A stretch of 64,000 nt of DNA, taken from positions 1 to 64,000 of the forward strand of contig AP026547.1 in the NCBI GenBank assembly GCA_026075535.2. The letters run 5' to 3'. Below, in pieces: positions 22,260-33,598 of this stretch. Made by a program: the position numbers and the translations under genes. The DNA comes from Tricholoma matsutake (taxonomy: Eukaryota > Basidiomycota > Agaricomycetes > Agaricales > Tricholomataceae). Numbering within the stretch: the first letter of the stretch is position 1; the number at the start of each line of letters is the position of its first letter. The notes below the pieces were generated by a model. The model saw only the letters and a list, made by a program, of their open reading frames with translations, did not search any database and was not told the origin of the DNA.

Positions 22260-23350
22260 GTTCTAATCTACATGAGTAACGATGGACTGACGCGAGCCAA
22301 ACCCACACCCAACGACGCCCCTGGCAACCCCCCTCCTCCCCATCAAAACGGGATGTGAGGGTATTGATCATGGTCAGGAGCACGGGGAGCAACACCAGGA
22401 GACCCCAGAAGGGGAATACCCGCCCGGTAAGCACCACCCGACCCCTCCCCTCGAGCCACGTCACTGACAAACTGACAACGCACCCACCCCACGCCTATGA
22501 GCTGCTGCTCATAGGGTGGATCGTGAGTGCATGGACCCCCCACGACACCAATGACATCCAGCACCCCCCATCACTGCCGTGAGCGACTGCTCATGGGGTG
22601 TATATGGGGTGCGAGAACATGGGAATGGCATGGAGGGACGACAATGGCACCAAACGACACACCTATGAGCAGCTGCCCATAGGGTGGTTTGTGGGTGCAG
22701 ACGACGAGGGGGATGAATGACAAGGGTGATGAAATGACAAGGGGAAAGGGAGACGACGACCAGAAGGGGAGACGATGGCGACACCCGCCCCATGCACGCC
22801 TATGAGCATCTGCTCGTAGGGTGTTTAAGGGGAGGGGGAGGGAGGGAGGGGACGATGGACAAATGCCCCCACCAACATATGATGTACCATGCACCACCAG
22901 CCTCGCAAGCAACTGCTCATGGGGTGGACAGTGGGTGGAACGACAAGGGAGGGGAGACGAGGGAGGCGAGGGAAGCCACGGGGGAGGCGAGGGAAGCCAC
23001 GGGGGAGGCGAGGTGAGGGAGGTGAGACACGACGGAGACAAGAGGGAGGGGAAACGATGGGACAGGGCTGACAAGACAGCCAACACGATGCACCACCACC
23101 CCCTCCCCCCTGCGAAATGGGGGGGTGGGTTTTCTTTTGTAGAATTTAAAATAGTATAATTAAATAGTATAATCAATTCTCCCCCTCGCGTTTGCGTGGG
23201 GGTTTTTTTTAAAATCTATATTAGTTATCTACTCCCTTGCGAAGATGTGAGGGCTCAACAATTTTTTTTCGAGCTCTTGTGAGAGAGGTTAAAAATAAGT
23301 GAACTAATCCTAAGTGCTTTAAATGGACTTTATATTACTTATTTATTAAT

Positions 23351-23437
23351 GCTCCTGTGGCTCAACTGGTTGAGCACTTGTTTGGTAGTCATGTCACTTA
23401 TATCCCAAGGTCTAGAGTTCAATTCCTGTTCTGCCCA
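23351..23437 (+). ncRNA. tRNA-like module near the right end of element A
   Basis: TGTGGCTCAACTGGTTGAGC fits an A box with a GCTC/GAGC D-stem, and AGAGTTCAATTCCTG fits a B box about 50 bases later. The element C copy (61681-61767) is nearly identical at both boxes. It is probably a tRNA-derived SINE head or captured tRNA. Confidence 0.6.
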
Positions 23438-25675
23438 TGTATTCTGTAAGCACTTTCATCAAGTTAAGTCTTCCAAAATGGTGTGGTATTCCGACTACTA
23501 CCTGTTGGAATTGCATAGGACTTTACTCGGAATTTACTAGGAATTTCTTGGAAATAAAAGTACATGGTCATCAAGATACATTCCAATCGGATTCCTATTG
23601 GACTCCTAGGACTAGTAGGACTCCTATCGGATTCCGATTGGACTCTTATCAGAAAACTCGGACTCCTAGGACTCCAATAGGAATATGGGGGGGAGTGCAA
23701 AGTTTACCCTCTGTGACAGCACAGATTGGGATCGACATTGCAGTTTCTCGTAGTTGCACATCCCACTCTTCCTTTGCTGAAAGTAATATATCGTTTGCAA
23801 ATGGAGCTTTGGACCCTGAGTCCGAATTACGGAGTGCCCTTAACTCCTCTTCCAAAAGATCGTCAAATGGCTTGTATATTGTCCCAATCTTTGTGTCGTT
23901 TCCACTCCAACCTGGACGATAAGCAGATTGTTGAATGCCTACATGCTCATGCTTGTTGTTCACATAGGAAAAACTGGAGAAGAAGGTGTCTTGATCAAAT
24001 CTTAACAAGCGCTTTGGATCCATCTGACTGATGTAGTAGTTCATTTGCTGTGCAAAAGAGTGGACCATGAAGTCGACATAGGTGTCAGCATCCATAATGC
24101 AACACCCGTCTTTTGTGAATGTCGCCTGAGTGCAGTAACAGCTTGCGGGTTGGCCCATGATCCTGTTATAGTCAATTAGTTTGACATTCAGCAAGTAATT
24201 CTCAGCATGCACAAAGGTAATTGCATTTCCCGGTAACTCTTGAGCAACCTCCCATCTGGCAAAGATGCGAATGCCATTGAACTGGTACCATTGAAAGACT
24301 CATTTGGAGGATATGCTATGAGAGTTAAGTGGTTGTAGATCGAGTCCGTGTTGGTCTGAGGTGTGGAGTAAAATGGCTGGCTACCACCGTGAAAGTGGAG
24401 TCCAGAGAAATAGACTGTAGAGAACTCTTCTAAAACCCAGGTCACACCCCAGTCCAAGACGCTGAACAACTCTTCATTGACATCTGGGTGAGGTTTACTC
24501 AAGTTGGACATGGCAGTTGGACATGTGGAGGAATCGCTGCTGTCTATATGGGAACCAGCTGCCCTGCCCAACGACTTCTTAAACACTTCGACTGTGAAGA
24601 CAACATAAGAAAGTATGCCAGTTTGGAGATGAAATGACTGACCTGATTTTGGCTGCTCATGAATAGCAGCTGCAATGTTGAGCTGGAAAGTGGGATAGCA
24701 GACGTTGTCGATGATACCAATACGAGGGATGTTGGAAGAAAGGGCCTGTTTCCTCATTTTCTCAACCAAACCTTCTGGTCCGCGCTCCAAACCCTTCATT
24801 GATACCAAGGTGCCGAGCTATCAAAATAGTGTCAGCAAGCGTCGATATCACCAATGAGTACAGCAATGCACTTCTCAGATATCCTTCCGCAGATGTATGC
24901 CTTCGTCCATCCCAGTACCAAATTTTGAACCTGTGCTTGGAGCATCCAATGATTTAGGCTGTTGGAATGTAGCGGCAAGACCATAGCACCACTCACCCTT
25001 TCGTGTATGAACGGCATGGGGGCTCCGTTCAAACGCAAGTCCCCCCTTGTAACTCGAGGTCTTCTTGTCAAATATTGCCTTCTGGTTGGTCATATCCTCT
25101 GGAGACCCGAGGATAGCTTTGCGTATGTTGTCCAGATGGGCAATCAGTTTAGGATTGTGTTTGTTCCTTGTTAATCATGAGTACAGAAATCAAATGAGGG
25201 TCTGAAACACTCAAGCTCACTTAGCTGTGGCCCATGATATAATCCTGTCCTTGTAGGGATTTCCGTCATTCTTGATGTCTCTCACCAGCAAGTAGTCCTT
25301 GTCACTTGGACGCAAAATAGGAAACCCTGCGTGGAACAGATATAATGAATAGCGCTGGTGGATTGCAAGCAGCCACTCACCTTTTTCATCGTTCTCATCT
25401 TTTGTAGCGGGCAATTCCATCTCTGATGCAGCATTAAGATTGCTAGCCATCACCTCAATACCAGTGTCTAGCAACATAACGATGATTCTTCCATGGCCCC
25501 GGCTGATCAGAGGGTGAGAATCCGCCAAATACAGCGGCGGCAGGCGTGAGTCCTGGTGTGGAAGTTTGACAGGATGCAAACCTGAGGTGGGATACAGCGA
25601 CATACCCTGGAGAGCAATGCTTAGATGTTGGGGCTCAGGAGAAGCTGAGGCAAAAGGAGAAAAGGAGAAATGCAT

Positions 25676-26180
25676 GTTCTGATTGTTATTTAAATAGGGG
25701 TCTCATAATTAGAATCTCGTCCCACATGCCCCTAACTAAACCCTGTACTAAATTCACAATAGCCAAATCACAATCAACCCAATATGACAGTAGCTGGAAC
25801 ATAAAAGCAAACTGGGATGCTTCAGATTAGCGCACAGTTTGGCAAGTGGAACTACGTACTACAAATAATTGAGGCACCTTGATTCTGAAGTTGAACCACT
25901 GAGTTTGGATTCAGTTCATATGTGGTCGAGACTACTGAGCCATCGGATGGATCCTGGAGAGTGACAAAAGATATATTTGAGGGACCTCGATTCTGGAAGT
26001 GAGCTGCTAGGTTTGGTCAGTATACTGTGGTAGAGACTACGGAATGATCAGATTAACCCTGCAAAGTAGCAGAAACCCACCTGGAACATCGGAAGAGTCG
26101 AGATGGGAGCCTACCTCAGGCCCGCCAGCCAGATGCAAAGCAGCCAACGGTTCCCTTTCCCACTCCCTTCCCATGTTAGC
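25676..26180. other. Probable promoter side of the oxygenase-like gene, no feature
   Basis: No protein or repeat was recognised. Two related short segments (GAGGCACCTTGATTCTGAAG near 25871 and GGGACCTCGATTCTGGAAGT near 25980) suggest a small degenerate tandem repeat. Confidence 0.4.
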
Positions 26181-28088
26181 AGCCAGGACTGTATTTTTTA
26201 TAAGTTAAGCCCCATCTGTAAGGGGACTAGGGGGGTGCCCTGTGTGTTTTTCCTATTTTTTATGTTCGTCCCATATTTTTCCCCACCTCATTTCCTTCTA
26301 TTCTTCATTTTCTATGATTTTTCCGGATTTTATTACTAATTTTCCCTTGCTATCATGTTTGTATATGTTGACACTTTTATATTTAGAGGCGGAGTACCCC
26401 TTCCGACACATACCCCTTGGTATGATGTCATTCGGCGGCCTTGATCCGCCTATCTCCGCCTTCTTCTATTTTTAGGTTATATTTGATTTTTGTCATCTTC
26501 ACATATACTGGGCATCAGCAAGGGGATCCTTAGAGTTTTCTCTTCGGATTTCCCTTTGCTAGGTGCGCCCCCAATCCCTGTATTATGTAGCATAATTTTA
26601 ACTTCGGATTTCCCTTTGCTAGAGGCTTAGGTTGCCCTTATACCATCGAGTAACAAAAGCTTACCCGGTGTGTCTGTTATGTTCATATGGCCTTCCGCAG
26701 GAAAGCTTAATAAGTTGAGGTCTTAGGTCAAAGTGCTATGTCTCTCCTGCATAGACAAAAATGACGTTGTATCCGGCAACTAACATTTTTTAGTTGCCTT
26801 ATATGACATCATATGTTGTTGTGATTTCAAACCTACGTAGCTCAAAAGCTATAGGTTACTACGAAACGGAGGGGGTAAGATATTGAGCATATTATTAGAT
26901 GCGGAGGAACAAGAGTAACATTGTAGCGAGCGTATTGTAACAAAATATTTAATTATGTTTAACTATAGACGCATAGTAAGCATTGTGCAGGAGGAGAGGC
27001 ATCACAAAGGGAGGGGGGAGCAAGAGCCCGAGAAGAGGCTGGTACAGAAGCGAAGTGCAAAAAGGAGGTGCAGAAGGAGAGGCACAAAATCAAAGATAAG
27101 ACCACAGAATGGAGGAATATGAGAAGGGTGGGAGGCGAGGAAAGGATGGAAACGAGGCGCAGATGGGAGGACAGAGGCGCAGAATGGGAGGATGGAGACA
27201 CTGGAAAGGAGAGGGGATGTGGTACAGAAAGGAGGGATGAACAGAGGGGAATTGACCTGCAAATGAGAGACCATTAATGATGACAGAAAGAGCGAATGAG
27301 GAAACGTACTAACAAGGTCTCCCTGTGGCGTCTTAGTCTGATCTAAGATTTGTGTGACCTAGAAGAACACGAACCTGTTACATCTTATACATAGTGGAAA
27401 CTCACAGGCACTTACCTGATGTCCTGACAAAGTTTCCCTGCGCTGGTTTATGCGACCTGGAATGACCTGGAATAAAGCGAGAACCTGGCGGATGTTATTT
27501 GGATGTTATGCAAGTTATGGGCGGTAGGTGGGTATACTGACTTGTGATTCTGAGCGCCAGAGTAATTGCGGCACTTTACATGACCTGGAAGGAAGCAGGA
27601 ACCTGTGAGATGCTACCTGTGTTGTGGGTGGTAGCTGGGTATACAGACTTATGATTCTGAGCACCAGGATAATCAGTGGTGATGGTATGCGAGAGAGCGG
27701 AAAGAGGCCTGAGAGCAAAAGCCCAGCAGGGATAAGCCAGGTGTGATGGCAAATTCCATACCCTCACAAGTGGACTTGAAGGGACTTAGTGAAATGTTAT
27801 GCATGTTATAGGCCAGTGGATATAGTATAAACAGACTTACCGTTCTGAGTGCCAGAGTAATTGCGGCAGTTTACATGACTTGGAAGGATGCGGGAACCTG
27901 TGAGATGCTACACGTGTTATGGGTGGTAGCTGGGTATAGAGACTTACGATTCTGAGTGCCAGGATAATCGGTGGTGATGGTACAGGAGAGAGTGGAAAGA
28001 GGCCCAAGAAAAAAAGCCCAGCAGGGATAAGCCTGGCGCTACGGCAAATTCCGTATCCACACAAGCAGACTTAGAGGGACTTAGCATA
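26180..28088. repeat. Tandemly duplicated unclassified repeat, first copy
   Basis: Landmarks recur in the same order in the second copy: GACTGTATTTTTTATAAG (26188 and 28098), GTAACAAAAGCTTACCC (26650 and 28128), GAGCATATTATTAGATGC (26885 and 28376) and CAGGGATAAGCC (27727, 28022 and 29238). The second copy lacks roughly 430 bp between the first two landmarks. Within this copy a further block of about 300 bp (27543-27770 and 27842-28060) is itself tandem. Long frames on the minus strand are low-complexity and differ between copies, so I do not call a gene. It could be LTR-derived. Confidence 0.75.
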
Positions 28089-29310
28089 AGCAGCTGCGAC
28101 TGTATTTTCTATAAGTTAAGCTGTCAAGTAACAAAAGCTTACCCCCTGTGTCTGTTAGATCCATATGGCCTTCTGCAGGAAAGAGTAATGAGTCTGCTGT
28201 TGTTTGAAGCACACACCCCTCCACCTGTATGGACAAAAATGACATCATGTCCAGCAACTAACGTTCTTTAGTTGCCGTATATGATGTCATATGTTATTGT
28301 CCAACATTATGGTTACAAGGGGTTGCTTTTAAGCTACCCATGGTTACTATGAAACCGACTGGTTAGTAAAATGTCGAGCATATTATTAGATGCTGAGGAA
28401 CAATGGTAGCATCATAGCAAGCGTATTGTAACAAAATATATAATTATGTTTAATGGTAGACGCATAGTAAGAGTTGTGTAAGAGGAGAGGCATCACACAG
28501 GGAGGGGGATGCAAGAGTGAGGGAAGAGGCCAGTACGGAAGTGAGGTGCAAAAGGGAGGCGCAGAAGGAGAGGCATGAAAGAAAAGATTAGAGCACAGAA
28601 TGGAGGACTACAAGAAGGGTGGGAGGCATGGGAAGGAAGGTGAGGTACAGGAAGGAAACAAGGTGCAGATGGGAGGAGAGAGGTGCAGAAAGGGAAGACA
28701 GATGCTGGAAAGGAGGGGGGATGTGGTATGGAAAGGAGGGATGAACAGAGGGGTATTGACCTGCAAATGAGACCGTTAATGATGGCAGAAAGAGCAAATG
28801 AGGAAACCTGTGCCAGCATACCTAAGATACTGACAAGGTTTCCATGCGGCATCTTAGTCTGATCCAAAGATTTGCAAGACCTAGACAAATGCAAACCTGT
28901 GAGATCTTATAAGTAGCAGAAACTTACAGGTGCTTACCTGATGTCCTGACAAGGTTTCCCTGTGGCGTCTTAGTCTGATCCAAAGATTTTCACGACCTTG
29001 AAGAACACAAACCTGTGAGATATTATAAGTAGCAGAAACTTACAGGCCCTTACCTGATGTCCCGTACTGGGTTTCCCTGTGCCAGTTTACATGACCTGGA
29101 AGGAAGCGTGAACCTGTGAGATGTTATGCATGTTATGTATGGTAGCGGGGCATATGGACTTACGATTCTGAGTGCCAGAATAATCGGTGGTGATGGTATG
29201 GGAGAGAGTGGAAAGAGGCCTGAGAAAGAAAGCCCAACAGGGATAAGCCCAGTGCTATGGCAAATTCCGTACCACCAAGCAAGAGGACTTAGAGGGACTT
29301 AGCAAAATTC
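28089..29310. repeat. Tandemly duplicated unclassified repeat, second copy
   Basis: A diverged, shorter copy of 26180-28088 in direct orientation, ending at GGACTTAGAGGGACTTAG as the first copy does. Differences are scattered substitutions and small indels, so the duplication is not recent. 29311-29549 shows nothing. Confidence 0.75.
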
Positions 29311-29549
29311 ACCAAAGTGCTATGGCAAATTCTGTCCTGCCGAGCTTAAGCAAACTTTGTTTACACCTGTTATCACCTTTCCCCTTCACTTGTTACTTTG
29401 ATCATTGGGTAGTAGTAAATACGGGGCGAAGTCCAAGTAGGGTAGAACTCTTGTGTAGAGCTTATGCAGAAACGTTCAAATAAACGCTCAAAGGTACGTA
29501 AGTCATTATATTATAACCAGTAGGGTGCACTTAATGAAACTTGTTGAAG

Positions 29550-31963
29550 GTATCATTTCTGGACTTGGAGGCTGAGGTTCAACGTGATAGCGATGTTGAG
29601 GAATCAGATGGGGAAGGGGAATCTGGTAAGTGGAGTACACTGGACCATTGCATCCCAACCTGACGTCTTGTCTTAGGCTTTATTGTAGATGATTCCTGCG
29701 CTCCTCCTAGCTCTCGGCCCACCCATCCGTTTTGTGGTGTTTTGATGACCACCATGCAAGACGAAGCTGCGCGCTTGGAGCAGCTAGTGTTAGCAATCAG
29801 AGAGTGATTTTCAAGCCACATACCTAGACCAGTGGTTGATGTCATGGCTGATTTGACGCTGTTACATGCTGTCAAGACTGAATTGCTCCTCCCATCTCTG
29901 CAGGATCCAGAGGTATGGAGGTTATCAATAGAAGTCCATTCTACAATGCTATCTACCTTTGATTTTCATTCAACTCTACACAGACAGATCTCTGGGATCA
30001 GATACTCGCTAAATGTATGGACAGGGCTTTCGCTGGATCGTTCGACTCTCCAATCGTGTCTGCCTTTTGTTGGGATTTTGAACCTGGCGCAGTGTATTTC
30101 AAGATTCGTCGGCCTACCCCAAATGGCACAGGATTTTCACCTGAATCTGTTCTGAAGAGCATCGTGCCCATCTCCTTTGTTGGAACAAATAAATCCCGCC
30201 TTACATTCATACCGCTTGAAAATTGCATCGAACTCTTGAGGAGGCCTCATGACTTTTCATCCTGCAAGCCTGGGTCATGGGTGTGACTTCTACGTGGTGG
30301 ACATCATCACAACAATTTGGGTGTCATTATTGATGTTGATCAGGATATCATGCAGACGGTTTTTGTCCCTAGAATCTCTCTTGACCCTAACACTCGAATG
30401 TGAACTTCTTTAGCACTATTTGACTACAATCATATTAAAAACACCAAAGGCTCTAGAAAGATTCGTTACAAAAATGGACTTTATATCTACCAGGGCAAAA
30501 GCTATACTGAGGATGGATTCTGGATTCGTTATTCTCAACCATCAGAGCTCGACGGTGACTCTATTCAACCAAAAGAGGATGAACTTGTTTTATTTCAAAA
30601 ATCACACAACATCGTGATCCAGAACGCCATACAAGCAGCACAATCAAAAATCCAGTTTGAGATATCTGACAAAGTGCTCGTGTATTCTGGCCCACTCCAG
30701 GGAACCATGGGCTTCATTGTTAGCATTGACAATGCAGATGCTGTTCAAATCGAAACCTTGCTGGACAATATCCTCATAGAAGTGCCTCTCCGAAGCATAC
30801 AGAAGGCATTTGCATGTGGGGATTTAGTAACAATTGTTTGTGGAGAGCTCTGAGGATGTGAAGGTGTCGTTACCGAAATTGATGGAACCGAAGTTATGTT
30901 GTATAGCATTGGGTCGCCCAAAGAGCTCCACAATCAGAGTTTCGAATTCCCTGGTGAAGAGGTGGGTAAATTTGTCCTGGCGCTTGATATTTTGCTGATC
31001 TTTTTAGCTTCGAGTTGAGCAAAACCATATCAATTGTCAAGGGAAGTTTGAAGAATCATGAAGGAACTATAATTGGCTCCACATCAATCTCAGAAGGAAA
31101 ATTCAAGATTTCTCTTAGAGTTGATTCTCAAGCCATAAGGACGATTGTGATGCTGGACAGCAATGATGTCGTAGAGCTGTTGTAAGTTGACATGCAACAA
31201 GTCTTCCGCAGAGATAAACTAAATATATTCAAGTACTGGATTACCGCTGCTGAAGGCAGTGTGGATTCTGATAAACAAAATATTGACAGGACCGGTACAA
31301 AAACCAGTACAGACACCAGCAATGCCAATGTATACCAGCCCTTTAGAAGGACCGCTGTCTCCAGCATGGGATCCAGCCTCAAGTATACCAGATCCACCTA
31401 TTTCAAAGCGGAAGCCTGGTGAGTAGACTCTTCCATGTCTAATGTGTTAGACTCAATTGTGAAAAGGGGAATGGCTTCTTGGTGAATGCTTGCTAAACAG
31501 ACAATTAGATGTTGTTATTGAAGGTACTAAGGAAGGCGTCTACTATTGAGGAGGAAAATATGAAGGCTGTCGAGGCTTCACAGTTGTGACTACACCCCTC
31601 AAGGGAATTCAAAGCTCTGCTACTGTTAAGCTGGGAATCAACATGAGTCAAATCAAATTTCCATTAAACTACATCACTCCAGAAATGACAATGGAGAGGG
31701 ACGGTGCCATTACTTACCTAGAGGCTTGGCCAATTTGTGCCATCCCCGGACAGCGAGTTGTCATCATTGGAGAAGATCTTTCAGGAAATCTGGAGTTTGT
31801 TGGCCATTATGGAACGATCCAGGAGTGCCAATATGCTTTGTATGCGATGCATACCTTAGTTTTATTTGACGATCAAGTTGGACAGTTTGCTTATTTTAAT
31901 GTCGATGAAATTTGCCGCTCCCATAATGAACCAGTGCTGTGGAATAATACATGGATTAGATAG
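29550..31963 (+). pseudogene. Spt5-like protein with KOW motifs, degenerate
   Basis: The start is acidic (LDLEAEVQRDSDVEESDG), then an intron at 29626-29676 (GTAAGT to TTAG) leads to GFIVDDSCAPPSS, as in Spt5 N-termini. A segment at about 29970-30290 could be NGN-like. KOW-type motifs follow: DKVLVYSGPLQGTMGFIV (about 30670), GDLVTIVCGEL-stop-GCEGVV (about 30820) and ISIVKGSLKNHEGTI (about 31025), then a last folded segment ending at 31963. Genuine Spt5 binds RNA polymerase II and promotes elongation. This copy has several in-frame stops (about 30284, 30401, 30851 and 31181), so it is broken. Spt5-like expansions occur in agaricomycetes. Confidence 0.55.
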
Positions 31964-32289
31964 CTGTTGCCTTACTGCACGCTTTCAGTGTACTCCTAGA
32001 TTTACATCCGATGTATTATGTAAATTCTGCAGATGAACTCTGGTACTTATTCACAAATGTCAAGATGGCCCATGCACTGGCAATTCCCATTCTGAAATGG
32101 TTCTTGACAGGTGACTGGTTCTTTGCACGCTTTTTCTTCCTTGCTCTCGAACCACCATTGTCGCTATGCTGCTACTGAAACATTTTCCCGCTCTTGTGTT
32201 AATACCTCCTGCTGTAGCCATCTTGATGAGGAATTGTATGTTTTGTATATCTTTCTTCTCATTGTGCGCTAAGTTAGACACTTGGTGCT
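31964..32289. other. Intergenic, nothing recognised
   Basis: No coherent frame or shared repeat was seen before the Helitron-associated AT-rich sequence. Confidence 0.4.
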
Positions 32290-32398
32290 TGCATAGATAG
32301 TGTGAAGTTGGATAACATGTTTAACATGGATCACACATTTAACATGGATTGCCCATTCAACGCGGCAGATAACATGTTTAACTTAGATAGAAGCTTCA

Positions 32399-33586
32399 AT
32401 GTGGATTGCCCTCTTTCAAAGAGTATGTCATAAGCTCCTAAGCTCTGTTTTTTCTACTTATTATTTGTTAGATGTCGATGCTAGGGTCATTTGTAAAAAT
32501 GCTCATGTAACCATGCTCTCCGAAAGTACACATTCAAGTTATCTTTTAAAATATTGTTGTGTGCTTATCTTATATTGGGTACTAGATGGCAGTCTTGCAA
32601 GCTTGCGTTTGCTTTCAAGATATGTGTCTATAACATATTTGTGTTTTGAGGCTGGACGTTTTGTTGTCCCCTATGTGGATGCTTCCTATGCAGGCCATTC
32701 TATTACCTCCTGTGGAGGTGCCTCCTATGAAGGCCATTTTGATGTCCCCTATGGGGGTACTGTTTCTACAGTCAAATTCTTGAGCCTCAATATGGGTTTT
32801 CTCAATGAGAGTACTTCTATAAACCTGTTTTCAGGAGTTCCCTATTGTGAACAACATGTTGTACAGCAAACATTGGTTCATAAGATACTCTATGCAACTA
32901 ACTATGAACTGTTAAGAAATATCATCAGGAGCCTATGTCTAGAGCTTTGTCAAATCACTAAATTGCTTGTCAGTCTCTTTCTTAATATTCAGAGGCAACT
33001 TTTAGGTGCATACAGTCTTCTGCATTGTAAGGTCTCTTGCAGAATTCAAAGGTCAAGCTTGTTACTCAAACAAAACATGATGTACAAACATGACTTTTTA
33101 GCCATGATCCAAATGGTGGCTTTATTCACACTTCTAGAAGCATTTGTTTATTTGGGAAATGCACTTTTACTTGTATATTTTAAAAATATAATATTGCTTG
33201 AACAAATTGTGAGGGCCTTCAAATTAAAATGGCTGTCTAATTGTGATGTATCCAATTCAAGAAAACACATGTGTCAGTCTGGTTTTGATTGTTTGCATTA
33301 TAGCCGGGGCAATAACTTGAAGAATATTCCGTTATACACACCGTCCTTACTGTCAGAAGAGTCAGTGTCTGTAGGTGGACACAAAGCTTATAATTTTTCG
33401 TATGTGCAGTTAGAGCCATATATGCTTCCATGCAACAGCGACCAGCTTGATGTTAGTAACAATACATTCAAATATGCAGATCATGTCAATGATATAGGCG
33501 CCCTCAATTATCCTTCAAGCCAGTTTATTCATGTCAGAATTCCTCTTCAGAATATATTGCCCCATCTTGCTATGGCCACTATATGA
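32399..33586 (+). CDS. 395-codon open frame at the Helitron 5' side, unknown
   Basis: An uninterrupted frame of 395 codons, rich in Leu, Cys, Tyr and Ser. It contains short internal repeats (VPYVDASYAGHSITSCGG, then a second similar unit ending VPYGG at 32670-32760). No domain is recognisable. Hydrophobic stretches are scattered and do not form clear membrane spans. That it stays open inside a decayed element could be chance in AT-rich DNA or could mean a cargo gene. Confidence 0.3.
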   Translation: MWIALFQRVCHKLLSSVFSTYYLLDVDARVICKNAHVTMLSESTHSSYLLKYCCVLILYWVLDGSLASLRLLSRYVSITYLCFEAGRFVVPYVDASYAGHSITSCGGASYEGHFDVPYGGTVSTVKFLSLNMGFLNESTSINLFSGVPYCEQHVVQQTLVHKILYATNYELLRNIIRSLCLELCQITKLLVSLFLNIQRQLLGAYSLLHCKVSCRIQRSSLLLKQNMMYKHDFLAMIQMVALFTLLEAFVYLGNALLLVYFKNIILLEQIVRAFKLKWLSNCDVSNSRKHMCQSGFDCLHYSRGNNLKNIPLYTPSLLSEESVSVGGHKAYNFSYVQLEPYMLPCNSDQLDVSNNTFKYADHVNDIGALNYPSSQFIHVRIPLQNILPHLAMATI

Positions 33587-33598
33587 AAAATAGCTAAG

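Larger units (their letters stand above)
21524..23707. mobile_element. Element A: non-autonomous DNA transposon with 8-bp target duplication
   Basis: CCTCTGTG flanks the element at 21516-21523 and 23708-23715. The left end is GAGGTCTTTACACTCCCCCC and the right end, inverted, is GTAAACTTTGCACTCCCCCC. Subterminal regions are packed with repeats of the type TCCGATCGGACT/ATTCCGATTGGAC. Inside are a tRNA-like module at each end in inverted orientation, GAGC-type hairpins, an intron-like cassette and a purine-rich strand. No transposase is present. The 8-bp duplication and subterminal repeats are hAT-like features, and the termini do not match a hAT family that I can name. Confidence 0.8.
20948..25675 (-). 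pseudogene. Putative Fe(II)/2-oxoglutarate-type oxygenase, interrupted by element A
   Basis: A multi-exon minus-strand gene starts near 25675. Clear pieces lie at 25217-25675, 24875-25150, 24188-24808, 23716-24212, and, beyond element A, 21460-21515, 21290-21420 and 20948-21260. GSHIDSSDSST supplies an H-x-D pair and YFSGLHFHGGSQP a distal His, in the order of 2OG-Fe(II) dioxygenases, and a related fungal family has this pattern. The C-terminus is an acidic, lysine-rich tail (DEDEDEESSSAGSDDNDKE). Introns of 50-65 bp are visible, for example donor GTGAGT near 25380. Lesions are element A inserted in the coding sequence and an apparent frameshift near 24210. The enzymatic assignment is an inference from two motifs. 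Confidence 0.5.

Noticed and set aside
22571..23176. 201-codon minus-strand frame in element A
   Set aside because: Pro/Ser/Leu-rich translation of the purine-rich payload strand, not conserved in element C.
28493..28894. 133-codon minus-strand frame in the second tandem copy, and similar at 27002-27274
   Set aside because: Low-complexity Ser/Pro/Leu sequence that is not preserved between the two copies.
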